DNA of 64,000 nucleotides, taken from positions 16,434,124-16,498,123 of the forward strand of contig OX463784.1 of assembly GCA_949825025.1 (NCBI GenBank). Reading direction: 5' to 3'. The position numbers and the translations under genes are program-made. How positions within the stretch are numbered: the first letter of the stretch is position 1; each line of letters opens with the position of its first letter. The stretch is from Siphlonurus alternatus. Lineage: Eukaryota > Arthropoda > Insecta > Ephemeroptera > Siphlonuridae. Shown one piece after another: positions 39,069-50,464 of this stretch. The notes below the pieces were generated by a model. It was not told the DNA's origin. It did no database searches and saw nothing but the letters and a program-made list of their open reading frames with translations.

Positions 39069-40560
39069 CTACTTGGTCCACGATACTTTGGGGATGTCAA
39101 AGTGCTCCGTCAGATTATCCAAATGTCTGTTAAACTCCTCAACCCTCTGCTTGTGTGTCTTCATAGCCTTGTGTTTTATTCGCTCAGTTTGCTGAAACAA
39201 AACAAATAATAATCAAATGTTAGAAAAAATAAAGCAATCAGTTGAAATCATTGAAGATGGTGTATGAAGATTTTAGGGCACATGGAAGAAACCTAGTCAC
39301 ACTGCGATCAATCTAGTCTGTTTATCACAGTAAAACCCCCCAGAAACAAAAGAATAAAACTTTTACCCTTCTCAGAGGTAGTACCTAAACCGAGCTATGC
39401 TGTAAGCCAATGAAAAATGATTGTCTAACACAATTTGTGTAGCACAAGCATAACTGGAGCCGAGCAATTACTGCATTAATTTCTATAATCAGCAACGTTG
39501 CTTGATTTTGTGCTATTTTATTGGCTAGTAGCTTTCATGTTTGGTGGCCAGGTTAGCTTGGCTTCCAGTGTACAGTAAATATATTATCACCACAGAATGT
39601 ACACTGCTTGTCACATTTAATTAGTTTTTTTATCGCATTTGTAATGTTGGTTATTGGTTGACTGTTAGCAACAAAGGATTTAAATGACCTCAACTTAAAT
39701 GAATATGACGGCAAGTGTACAGGTAAGTATCTTAAGTAATTTGAAGTTTTTATGCAAATATAAGCTTTATGCACATGTATCATAAGGTCTATAAGTGTAA
39801 TGAATTGTTGCGGTGTTTGGTGACAAATATATGAACAAAGTTGTAGGCTCACCATTTTTTCCTGCTGCTTCTTATACGCCAGCTCTGCCTTGGTGTAGCG
39901 TCGCTCGCTTCCCCCCTCGGACGGCTCTCCCGTCTCTAGACTCTCTGGGTCCTCCTCGCCCTCCTTCGCAGCCTCTGTAACGTTGGGTGCTCGTTCCTCC
40001 ATTTTGCGACGTTCCTTGTTACGACGCTTCCTCCTAAAATCAAAGTGGTATGTTGATTAACAAGATCACGCAAATTCCTACTTTTACAGTGCTTAAAATA
40101 GCTACAAAAAAACTTAATTAGTGTTGCATTTCGTTACACGGACTTTTCTCAGCTATGGTATCTATTAGAAGTTTCAAACAGACAACATGCATGTATGCAT
40201 AATAAGATATATGATATATTATTATGTGACCGTTTTGACAAATTGCACCTGTCCCCTACTTTGATCTCCGGCTGTTACATTCAGAGTCTGAAAGCTATGA
40301 GTTATATATGATATAGGACTCTGAAAACGTCCTAGACTCTTCTTGGCTAAATAATAAGCTACATAATATATTATGCATGATGTATGTATATGTATCATGT
40401 ATGATACACATACAGTAGCATAAAAGTAGTAAAACAGAGCCAATGAAAAATAGACCCAGTTTATCTTGGATTCTTACTTTTTTGCTGCCGATTCAACGCC
40501 ATCTCCAACCTTACGAAGCTTTAATTTGCCTCCTGCAAATGCTGCATAGTCGTCATCCAT
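39069..40560 (-). CDS. FAM32A family nuclear protein, three exons
   Basis: FAM32A is a small, highly basic, conserved nuclear protein associated with late spliceosomes and exon ligation. Coding exons are 40560-40478 (ends phase 2), 40033-39853 and 39191-39069, together 387 nt and 128 residues; the human protein has 112. The N-terminal GGKLKLRKVGDG matches the family GPLKLKG motif. A basic stretch (RKRRNKERRK) spans the first junction, an acidic low-complexity insert (EAAKEGEEDPESLETGEPSE) explains the extra length, and YTKAELAYKKQQEKM leads into the diagnostic C-terminus: THKQRVEEFNRHLDNLTEHF, then DIPKVSWTK and the stop. The start gives MDDDYAAF; no in-frame upstream ATG competes. It is transcribed divergently from NUP35, with start codons about 1 kb apart. 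Confidence 0.95.
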
Positions 40561-41050
40561 CGTAAATGCACAAATAAGCACAAATATCGTCAACACAAAA
40601 TTTTACACGATTCTGGAACGTTTGTCAACAAACACGATTTCTTCTTATGCGCTGCCACTCAATTTTACACTGTATTCGTATAGTTCTGCCACTCAAGGGA
40701 TATGAACGAATCACACTGAGGCTTTCTTTCAAGAAATAATACAAATCTTCGTACGCTAGCGTTGATTCGTCGTTTCAAATTAAAATGCTCCATGAAAGAA
40801 TTTCATTGGGTAATAAAATGATATTACATATGGCGTTTTTTTTTGTTAAATATCACGTGATTGAGGGGTAAATTGCTTGAAAACTTGCTTAAAATTGAGT
40901 GGCATCAAAATACTGTTGTATTTCCCGAGCAAAACATCTGATTTACTTAATTTGTTAATTAATTTGACGGTTGCCGTACACGTGAGTGGTGAAGTCGCTG
41001 AATATTTCTCATATTTACAAGCCAGGAGAATTTTATTGAAGTCTCTTTAG
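40561..41050. promoter_or_regulatory. Divergent promoter region of FAM32A and NUP35
   Basis: The sequence between the FAM32A start codon and a likely NUP35 leader-exon donor (GTATGA at 41,051; an alternative GTGAGT is at 40,982). It contains a perfect 15-bp inverted pair, TGCCACTCAATTTTA at 40653-40667 and TAAAATTGAGTGGCA at 40890-40904, plus a third TGCCACTCAA at 40687-40696. Two CACGTG E-boxes lie at 40854-40859 and 40979-40984. No TATA box is clear, as expected for housekeeping genes. Function is inferred from position. Confidence 0.55.
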
Positions 41051-41384
41051 GTATGAAATTAATTATTATATTATTATGAAGGATATAATGTGTGTAACCA
41101 AATAAAAATAGTAATACAAGCATGAAAATAGGACGATAAGCGATAAGTGAGGCCCCCTATTTCATAGCAAGATTATATTGTCATCTTTGTGAAGAGTTTT
41201 GGCTCGACAGAATTGGTTTTGTAACCTCTCTCACCTCTCTGGGAACTGGAGACTGGGTACATACTGGGTACGCGTGCCCAGTAGAAAGCGGCCTGTCCTC
41301 CAGGTCCTCCTCAACCTCTGTCAAATCGCCCGGTATGCATATGATATGATATGCATTCTGCTGCTAATCTTCCCTGCTCCTCCG

Positions 41385-41517
41385 TCAGGGACTGGGAGAG
41401 CCTGCTGCATAGAGCTGCCAGGCGGGTGATTGGAGGGTGCTATGATCTACCGTATGATATCATACTCTACTTCCATGCAGCAGGCTTTCCGAGAATCATC
41501 AACCGCAGGCTCTAGTC
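41385..41517 (+). pseudogene. Probable non-LTR retrotransposon ORF fragment in NUP35 intron 1
   Basis: GC-richer sequence with an open frame reading DWESLLHRAARRVIGGCYDL, then LPYDI, FHAAGFPRIINRRL and a stop. The RAAR-V-IGG-PYD pattern with a final RR resembles the C-terminal region of arthropod non-LTR reverse-transcriptase proteins. GC-richer DNA extends upstream to about 41,180 but is not open in that frame. It is very decayed and the call is tentative. Confidence 0.35.
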
Positions 41518-41551
41518 CTCACTAATACTGTAAGAATTGTTTATTTTAGAA

Positions 41552-44500
41552 ATGGAGCCCATGACGCTTGGATCTCCAGGAAATGTGAGCCCTGGCTTTG
41601 TTCCTTCTTTCCTAATGGGAGAAATGGCTACAGCAGCAACCATGGTAAGTTGATACCCCTCTCTTCAATTTCAGATTGGTTTGACGTTTGCTAAAAACAG
41701 GTGTCTTTAGATCAAATTATATTGACCAAATAATCAACTTTTAGTGAATCAAGTTCATCACAGACCCTTATTATAGGGTATAATGGGGCCTGAAATACTT
41801 GAAGGAAATTGGCATATTGGCCCTTTAACATTGGTCAAATCGGTGGCTTAACCTGGTATAAAGCAACGTTGCTGTACACTTGAATAAGGAAAATGTTGAC
41901 TTGAATTTGCTGTCCTAACTTTTGATATTTTGACAGACTCCTGGTGGCTCCGAGGCGGGGCGAGGACTTGGAACGCCCTCTCGCGGTTCTCGCAGAGTCT
42001 CGTTTGCACCTGACTCGCCACTCACTTCTCTGACCTCCAGTCCAGCTTTCAGCCACTCCGTGCTGCACACTCCAAGGTGAGCCTTTCTGTGATGATCAGT
42101 TTGTAAATAAACGTGTAATCTGTTGGCGAGTGGAGAATCTTCTGCATTATATGGAATTCTAACTCACACTGACTACATATTACGTAGTAGTCTTCGCTTC
42201 TTTAGTATCTACTTAAAAGTTTGAATGATAAGCTTTTGCAACACAAAGCATTATTGTCATAATACCAATGATGGAAGTCTAGAGCTAGAGTTAGAATTCA
42301 TGAAATCTGGGCTGTGGGTGGGTGAAGGGGGAAAGCTAATATTGTAACAAATTCCACAAAATCTATTTCTGTATCCTAAAATTGTGCCAGTACAGTATTG
42401 TAATTGACTGAATGGATAAATTTTCTTACAAGTTTGCTTACCAATAAATGAGTTGCCAGTTGAATTGTAAAAAGTACTGTTGCGTTATTACTTTAAAAAA
42501 ATGACAAAGTTAACGTTCTATGAGAACAAACAAAACTATGTACGTACTGTACTAATCAATGTGAAATTGTTCCAGTCGTCTGATGACTCCAAATCGGCAG
42601 AGTAGTGGAGGTGAACCTCTTCATAAAGGACCTCCAATAGTGGGTCTGTTTGACACACTGCCCAGTCCAGCCAATCAAAGCCCCTTCTCTCTCAACCAGA
42701 CGCCCAATCAGAGTTCCTTCTCTCTCAACCAGACGGACAATCAGAGTTCGTTCTCTCACAACCAGACGGCCAATCAGAGTTCATTCTCTCACAACCAGAC
42801 ACCCAATCAGAGTTCGTTCTCTCTAAACCAGACAGCCAATCAGAGTTTCTCTACCACTCCCAACCAGAGCTTCTCCGCAGCAACACCAACAAGAAATGAA
42901 TCTACTTTCAACACATCCTTGTTTGAGTTGTAAGTCAAATAAATAAGTACATAGGCAGTTTCACATACAGTAGTATAAAGAGTAAAAATAGCATTTTAGT
43001 ACTGCTGTTTACCAAAGTCAGTATGTCTTTTGTCTGATGTTATGTGACCCTTTCATTGGTTTTGTATTGGAGATCAAAAGAGAAAGGTTGTGATGTCAGT
43101 AAGCCATACAGACTTTAACTAAAAAATAGTTCAGTGTATTGTATTTAAATATACCATAGAGTATTCAGTGTATTCCACTGACTTATTGGAGCTCATTGGG
43201 TGGCATGTGAAGTAAAGTTCTGGTAGCTCCCGTACCCCAAAAATAAAATTATGTACTTGTAAGTTTTTTTAAATGAATGAATATCACAAATAAGAAAAAT
43301 CATTGCATTTATGTTATTGTAATGTTTTGTACTGTACATACTTAGACAAAATCTCCACTTGACTTTTAAGTTACTGGTACTTGATAAGTTGTGTTTTGAT
43401 CATTGTTGCTGAAAGGTTTAGACTGTTTGGAGTTTATTCTTCAGGCAAGTAGACTTCCAACAATATGCTAACAGTTCATGATCTACTGTGCACTCCCCTT
43501 TTTGTGCGGCAGCAATCAATTTGCAAGTGATAATCAACGTCTAATGTTACAGTAAGCTGAGTGACAAGGAAGAGTCCAACCGCTGGGTCACGGTGTTTGG
43601 CTTCCCAAGCTCAATGGCATCTGCGGTGCTCACGTGGCTCTCTGCGTGTGGAAGCGTGACGGTGCGCCACCTTTCCAGCTCCTCACGTGCCAACTGGATG
43701 CACCTTCGCTTCTCCTGTCCGGCAGAAGCCAGACGCGCACTCGGCAGAGACAGACAGATGCTCGGACCGGACACTTTGCTGGGAGTTGTCCCGTGTGCTG
43801 ACAAGGTGTGTTGTGAAATGTTAATCTCAGTTAATTCTGTTACTTGTACAGTAAGAATAATATTAAAAAAAAAGTAAAAGATGATAGGAACACCTATGAT
43901 AGAAAAAGATTTGTTGGGAAGGGAGATAGTTTGAGCTTTTAGCCACCATTGACCCAGCAATATTTTAAATGATAAAGATATGACAAAGTAACTTCAAATC
44001 GTACTGGTAAGCAAATTAAGAAAACCTATGATATTTTGTATTTTGACCCATGTCTTTTTTTGGTTTGGATGAGGAATATTACACCATTAATTAAACAACA
44101 GTTCTTACTATAGACAGAACAAGAGAAAAATAAAGAACAGTGGGGGGAAGGGGGTGCAGGTCTCCCCCACACTTCTTGTTATAAAATTGGAGGAAGGATA
44201 AGATAATTTTTTTTTTCCTATAAAAAAACAAAAGAGCTGGAGAAATATAAATTAACATTCGTTCGTTGACATTATATTAGTGTTCACCTTGATATTTTTT
44301 TTAAAAAAAATCACCAGTGAAGCTTGCGGATGCTTGTAAAATGTATTTACATTTAATATAAAGTCTCATTCATTTGGTTATGTGCAGGGCGTGATGCAAG
44401 GCTGGAAACAACGCTCCTTGCAGGGCCACACAGAGACGTTCAGTGCTGCGGGAGGCAGTTTCCTCTTCACCTCTCACCTCGGAGGCACCAGCCTCAGTTT

Positions 44501-45474
44501 CACACCTGGCGGTGGGCAGAACCTCCTCAACTCAAGCATGCGGTCTCTTGCAGCAAGCCCAGAGATATCGGTGAGTCATAAGTTTAAAAGGTAAATGTAT
44601 GAAGTGCATTAAAAGTATTAAAAACACTGTTAAAAATATAAAACATTTTTGAGGATTGCCTATGTTTGTTTTACCTACTGTTTATCTGATGTGACACATT
44701 AATGTCCCAGAATGATTGTAAATGGAGGAGAAAAGATAAAGTTCATGATTTCAGACAAGTAGTAGGCTGAATAGACTTAAGGCTAAGGAATTGAGTGATT
44801 TGGGTATACAAGAATGTTAAGACATTTTCAAAATGAAAAATGTATGAGCGTTGTATTGATATTCTTGATTAGTGAAGTGAGGTTGAAGTTAAACTTTTTA
44901 TGAGAGATGAAAATAATTAAAGAACAGACAATAATGGTTGCATTTTTTTATTTCATAATTAGAAAATATACATAAAATTATGCTTTTCTCAATTTTTTTC
45001 AGATTTTTTGGAGTACGGGAACTAATTTTTAAAAAAGATTTAAAATATATGAATTAGGGTGGTACATCTGATGGGACAACCGTGACGTCATCAATAGCCA
45101 ATCACAGGAACCGTGATGTCATCAATAGCCAATCACAGCACGACAAATGACGTCACGGTTGTCCCATTAGGTGTACCACCCTAATTCAGAGATTTTAAAT
45201 ATTTTTTTAAAATTAGTTCCCGCACTCCAAAAAATCTGAAAAAATTCAGAAAAGCATAATTTTAGGTATATTTTCTAATTATGAAATAAAAAAATGCAAC
45301 CATTATTGTCTATTCATGAAAAAAATATGGAGTTATGTTATAAGCGTGGCAAGCCAGTACAATTTTATGAAAATTAACCAAATCATAATTTGTTTACAGG
45401 TGGAATCCTCTGCTCTTCCTAGAAAGACTTCTGGTGTTATTGCTAAAACTATGGAAATGGTATTTGGCTGGTGA
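41552..45474 (+). CDS. NUP35: Nucleoporin Nup35/Nup53 (MPPN family), six coding exons
   Basis: A structural nucleoporin of the inner ring of the nuclear pore; it links Nup93 and Nup155 to the membrane and Ndc1. Coding exons are 41552-41644, 41937-42076, 42576-42929, 43553-43805, 44388-44570 and 45400-45474; phases agree and give 365 residues (human 326). The N-terminal EPMTLGSP and GFVPSFLMGE match the family. Residues about 110-170 are tandem decapeptides of the NQSSFSLNQT type. The RRM-like MPPN domain starts at WVTVFGFP (about 207) and includes NWMHLRF and GVVPCADK. The C-terminus, AKTMEMVFGW, is the family's amphipathic membrane-binding helix. A leader exon probably ends at 41,050 or 40,981, and the acceptor lies two bases before the ATG. 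An AATAAA lies at 45,671. Confidence 0.97.
42671..42852 (+). repeat. 30-bp tandem repeat inside NUP35 exon 4
   Basis: About five in-frame copies of a 30-bp unit (CCAATCAGAGTTCNTTCTCT then CNCAACCAGA), each encoding NQSSFSLNQT-like decapeptides. Copies differ mainly at silent or single-residue positions. The periodicity is coding and is not a CRISPR array. Confidence 0.9.
44926..45311. repeat. CRE-bearing foldback MITE, family A-like, copy 3
   Basis: An element of about 386 bp with arms starting AGACAATAATGGTTGCATTT, mirrored at the right end. The subterminal blocks TTTTTTTCAGATTTTTT and GGGAACTAATTTTT also occur in the element at 55,456, so the two are related although their outer ends differ. 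TGACGTCA lies at 45083-45090 and 45148-45155, with TGATGTCA between them. It is in the last NUP35 intron. Confidence 0.8.
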
Positions 45475-45670
45475 ATTACATAAATTTTAATTTAGTACTG
45501 GTGATAAGTAAAAAGCAAAACATATTTTAGATTACAATGTATAAATGTTCATGTTTTAGTTCATCTTTAAAAACAAATTAGGATTAGTATACATTATTAT
45601 TACATAGGGTAAAAATGTACTTTTATATTATATAATTGTAATATTTTTTAGGTATTTTTTTATATCACTT

Positions 45671-45676
45671 AATAAA
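45671..45676 (+). terminator. Candidate NUP35 polyadenylation signal
   Basis: AATAAA about 200 bp after the stop codon, in an AT-rich 3' region. Confidence 0.4.
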
Positions 45677-45679
45677 TGA

Positions 45680-47341
45680 TATTTTTAACTAAATTATTTA
45701 CGAATATATGTGTTTTGCTTTAAATAAGTATCATTCTATTGATATTTCATGACTGGAACATAAATATGTTCCAATTACAATTTATTTTATTGCACGATTT
45801 AATATAAAATTATGCAGTTGAAAGTTCCAATTTGTTTTTTTGGCACAGTTAATTAAATTTAAAAACAGCAGGTTAGTAAAAAATATTTTCAATTTTGTTA
45901 AAATGTATAATTTGTACCGACTTTGAAAAGTTTTCTATAAATAATTTATTTCTGGAATAAAAATGTTATTTTTTTTTCTTTTTTTCCTGTATTAACAAAA
46001 TGCATTAAATTATATTTTTATAAATTTTTATTCTTTTAAAATTCCACACATTTAGATAATATACTATATTTCTAAACAATCTTAATTAATTAAAATTATG
46101 ATTATTTTATAGTTAAGTTATATTAATTAACGCATATTTTGATACAAGAAATTTTACGGTAAATTATTTAATATTATTTACATCTGGATTGAGGAAAGTA
46201 ACAAATGAACTTACTTAGCTAATAACAACACTTCATAATAAACAAGTTAGTTAAATGCAGGGTGGCCTGCATTTTATTTTTTTAATAATGAATAAAAATT
46301 AATATATTTGGCAGTGAATCAATAATCTTTCAAGAAAATATTATTCTTGCGCTATATGAAAGAAAAATTGCAAAATAAAACATTATTAATTCCTTTACTT
46401 TAAATACTGTATAGTTAATGAAGAGAAAGTGTAATAGCTCCATCATATACAACAGTTATTTAATTCAAAGTGTTTTTTCCAGTCACAGGTGCAGTATACG
46501 CTGAAAAGAGAGGACTCAAGTAGCTCATGCAGTAATAAAGCATAGTTAGCTAAAACTGAAGGTCTCAGGTTCTCTTTGAATGCTTGGATTCATATTAAAT
46601 AAGCACCACTGAAAGAAAAACATTTTAAATTAAAATATTATACAGTAATAGTATGTATATATGTAAACAGTAACAGATAAAATGAACTGACACACCTTTA
46701 CAGTTAAAAAAAAATGTTATCCAATGGAGAAACTTATTTTCCAACATTATTCACAGTGCTCTCTGATGGGGCTTCTAATACCCAGTCTGCACACCAGACA
46801 CTTTGAAAATATAAATTTTAATAGTGCAAAATGTATAAGTAGTAGTTCAGTAAGCCAATAAATTATTTTGATACTGGTTGTTACTAAATGTTCAATTCAA
46901 GCAATTTAATAATACAGTAATAACAAAATCGCCTGCTATACTAGCCAAATGTTTTCTAATGGTCAGCATCCATGATGACATCACCAATCCTTTGTCCTCC
47001 CATTTACTTACAAAAAAAGATTGGGCGCACGTACGTAAGATCCTATACGGAGCAATTTTTCGATCGCTTATTGTTAACCCTCTAAATAAGTTATGTTTGC
47101 AAATTTAAAATTACGAATTGGCACTAACCTTTTACGTTTGCTGCTATAAAAATTTTATTATTTGCCTTGGGTCAGTTTAATTAAAGAGCATCTTTAGAAT
47201 TTCGCGGTAGTAGTGTTTTGACTTCGAGCCGAAAAAACGTGCGCAGAAGGGTTGCGCGCCGATGCGCGGTGGTTGTAGCAGGAGTCAAAATCAGCAAACG
47301 AACATGGCGACTATAATAATTTTTCTGATGGATACTGACCA

Positions 47342-47372
<31 letters not shown>

Positions 47373-48140
47373 TTGAAGCATATACTGTACATATAGTTGG
47401 GTACATGAAGGGTAAAAAAACAGTCCATATTGTAGTAGCTGTAGTATCGGACAGAACATTTACATAACTCAAAGTTACTTTGAATTGGGGATATTTATTT
47501 GTATATTTTCACTATTTACCAATTTTCAAGAATTTTGAAAAAAAAAGTATAAATTATAATAACAGAACAAAGCAGAACATCATAAAAAATTCTTCAATAC
47601 AAGAAACTCAAGCAATCTTGGAGCTATAAAATAATAAAGATGATTACAATTATTGTCCTAATTTTTAACATTTTAAGTTTGTTTAGGTATCAAAGAAACA
47701 GTACAAAATAGCTTAAATTTTTGTTTTGCATTATAACAAATTATATGGACTGGATACAACATTCTATTTAAGGAAAGAGGTATTAAAGAAAGCGATGACA
47801 ATCATGTCCTATTTGCAGCCAAAGTACAGAAAAGAGTATCTTTAAACTATCTATTACATCTTATAGAGTGTACCAAGAAAGTATTGAAGTAAAGGATTAT
47901 CTACATTTGTATGAAAATCTAAAATATCCAGATCCAGAACTCTGCATCGTCATACCAAATTTAAACTTGATGCCTGGAGAAAAAACATAAAGAACTCTTG
48001 GCTAAAATTGCTTATATATTCAAAGTGTGAGCATAAAATAAATAGGGAGGATCTGAACATTAGAAATTATAATAAAAAAAAAAAGTGTTGAAATTTCAAG
48101 AGGTAAATAAACTATATGGAAATAGTCTTTTACAGTTATC
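45680..48140. other. Convergent intergenic region between NUP35 and GID8
   Basis: Very AT-rich. Apart from the TIR element at 46,957 and a vaguely tRNA-like stretch at about 46,500-46,580 I see nothing. Segments at 47,760-48,000 have a few short open frames with coding-like residues (for example KEVLKKAMTIMSYLQPKYRK) that are soon interrupted; these could be an old transposon remnant. Confidence 0.5.
46957..47344. repeat. TIR element with GC-rich right arm
   Basis: TAATGGTCAGCATCCAT at the left end and ATGGATACTGACCATTA at the right end are inverted copies with one mismatch. The element is about 388 bp. Its right part is GC-richer (GTGCGCAGAAGGGTTGCGCG) and a poly-A run starts at the right edge. 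There is no coding capacity. Confidence 0.7.
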
Positions 48141-48148
48141 ATGATCAC

Positions 48149-48154
48149 TTTATT
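48149..48154 (-). terminator. GID8 polyadenylation signal
   Basis: AATAAA on the minus strand 17 bp after the GID8 stop codon, in the context AATAGAATAAAGTGATC. The 3' untranslated region would be short. Confidence 0.55.
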
Positions 48155-48170
48155 CTATTGAATATTTGTT

Positions 48171-50464
48171 TCATTTGGGGTTCTCGAGTGTAGCGGTGGC
48201 CAGATCCGTCATGCGAGGATACTTAATCTTTTTCTTGTCAAGTTCCTCTTGAGACCAAAGCACCAGACGGAGAAGATCTGCAAGTTTGGGTGACGTCGCC
48301 TCTCGGTCCTCCATGCTCAAGATGGCTGCATTCAACTCACTTGCAACCTGGAGTAATCAACAGAAGATTTGTATGTGAGGAAGATCCACTAGCAAGGGGG
48401 AGGACTACCCACTCAATATGCTCAGTATAGGTAAAAATATATTGTCTCTGGTCTCAGCTTTTCCTTCCTCAATTCTTATGTATTCTAGGAGCAACAAATA
48501 ACAAGAATTCCACCCCCACCCCCTACACACACCTAGTACTATTTTTTTTTCTGGCTATGCTATGCCACTGAGAGGATCATATGGTATCCATATCATAGTC
48601 TCAGAATGCAACTCAAGTAAGTACAATTTTTTTTTTTTACAATTTTGAACCTTATCAATATCTTAATATAACTCAAAGGTCAAAGTTGTATCAAAATTTT
48701 TTGTGCTTGCATGACTTGCATTCTGAGACAATAATATATGTGGCAAACACAGCCGGGGTAACAATTATGCTGTCCCGAAGTGTCCAAGATCCTCACCTTC
48801 TGTCGGTGTGCTGGCAAAAGCAAGTCGCTGAAGGGGCTCATTTCCGGCTGCTCAAACGCCAGCAGGGCCAGCGTTCTCTCCAGCTCGCTCAGCACGGCAG
48901 GATCTGCCTCGCCAGCCTCGCACAAGTTCTCCTGAGCAAAACTGAGAGCCTCCTCCACTCGTCCTCCACGGATCAACTCAATCAGCTGGAGTTGCTGCAA
49001 ACATCGTCATCACAATATCAACACTACAGAGGGAGACACTATAGATGTTTCAAGTCAGCTGATTTTCCAGTATTCTTACCATCCTAACCAAACCTAGTAA
49101 AAAAAAAAAAAAAAAAATGCTTTTTTTAACTTTTTTAGCATTAAAGAAAGTTTTTAGAGGAAAACAGGTTCTTTATTCATTATCAGAAGTTACCTAAAAA
49201 GGGGAGTAGGAGATGTTTCAAATTAATAGCTTTTATAGTTACCGAGAAAAAATTCAAATTTGACAATTTTCTTGCTGGGAAAAACATTTAAAGCCTTTGT
49301 GTGCAGTGGTGTGGTTTTATGTCATGCATAACAAATTAGTTTGAAGTCAGTCAACCACAGAAGAAAAAATGAAGAGGGGTACGGATGAATGGAAAGAGTT
49401 GCTATGGAAAGTTTAGCAGCCAGATTGAAAATTCCTGAAGATGAGGAACTTGAACTTGATATTGAACTGGTTGCTTCTGTAACAATATTTTTTTATGCAC
49501 AACAATCAACCCTCTATATCGTCCCTCGTCCGCAATAATGAGCTATCTGCCTTCCAAAATTCAAATGCAATAATGAGCTGTCTGCTTTTTCTTTTACATT
49601 AAAATTGCATTCACCTGGTAAAGCAGACAGCTCATTATTGCATTTGAATTTTGGTAGGCAGATAGCTCATTATTGCGGACGAGGGACGATATATTTTAAG
49701 AGACACATTCTAGGACCTAAACATGCTGGTGAACATTAATTCTAGGTTTTGCATTATAATCTCACCTGCAGGTGGAAAAAGAGGAAGCGATCGTTGTCTA
49801 ACAGTTCAGGGTGAAGCTGATTGACCAATGAGACAGCTGCCTGAATATCTCCAGATTGTATCGCATCTCGCACTCGAATTCTGTGGTCTAATGAGTCCAA
49901 TTCTACACTTGGTTCAATTCCAGACTCTTGTCTGAACTTCTCGGCAGCTTCTTTAAAACCCTCTAAAACAAAAAAAGGTATGATATACATTTGAGTACAA
50001 GCAAGAAAAATGCATGCTTAGGTGAATTTTATTGAAACTATTAATTAATTTTATTACTGTACATAAAGTGGACAAAATTCATGAAATTTTCTTCACTTTG
50101 AGTTATGTACAGTTATTTTTTTTTCAGATTTTTTTTTAACTCTCTAGCACCCTAAACATTGAGATGGGATGACGCTGTGATATCAGTCATGCAACATCTT
50201 TGCTTATTCTTGTGTATTAAATATTTATACAACTAAAAACGTCACAGCATTTTGCAGCATAATCTTATGGGTATTAGAGGGTTAAAAAATTCTGAAAAAT
50301 ATTGACAATACATAATAAACTAACTCAGAGTTGGACCCACCTGTGACAAGGTAGTTCATGATCAGTTTGTTCATGTCGGTGCGTTTGATACTAAGTCCTT
50401 CAAGCCTGGCCAGCCACTCTTCGCGAGAGCTGGCATTGGTTTCGTGTCTCTCGGTAAAACTCAT
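48171..50464 (-). CDS. GID8: GID8 (TWA1), LisH-CTLH subunit of the CTLH/GID E3 ligase
   Basis: Scaffold subunit of the CTLH (GID) ubiquitin ligase, nuclear and cytoplasmic. Coding exons are 50464-50341, 49962-49766, 48994-48797 and 48347-48171: 696 nt and 231 residues (human 228), all phases consistent. The LisH motif spans about residues 25-57 ([20 protein letters not shown]), followed by the CTLH region ([19 protein letters not shown], then [13 protein letters not shown]) and the CRA region ([31 protein letters not shown]). The C-terminal KYPRMTDL also matches the family. The start chosen gives MSFTERHE, in register with human MSYAEKPD. The acceptor five bases upstream of this ATG means that another exon precedes it, possibly 51217-51205, which would add five residues in frame. 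Confidence 0.96.
49515..49693. repeat. Near-perfect 179-bp foldback in GID8 intron 2
   Basis: The arms are nearly identical over about 75 bp, starting TATATCGTCCCTCGTCCGC. Each arm contains two direct AATAATGAGCT units (followed by ATCTGC and GTCTGC). The loop is about 30 bp. In RNA this would form a long hairpin. No target duplication is obvious. Confidence 0.85.

Noticed and set aside
42671..42852. Evenly spaced 30-bp repeats resembling a CRISPR array
   Set aside because: The units are contiguous without spacers, stay in frame and lie in a well-supported NUP35 exon of a eukaryotic genome.
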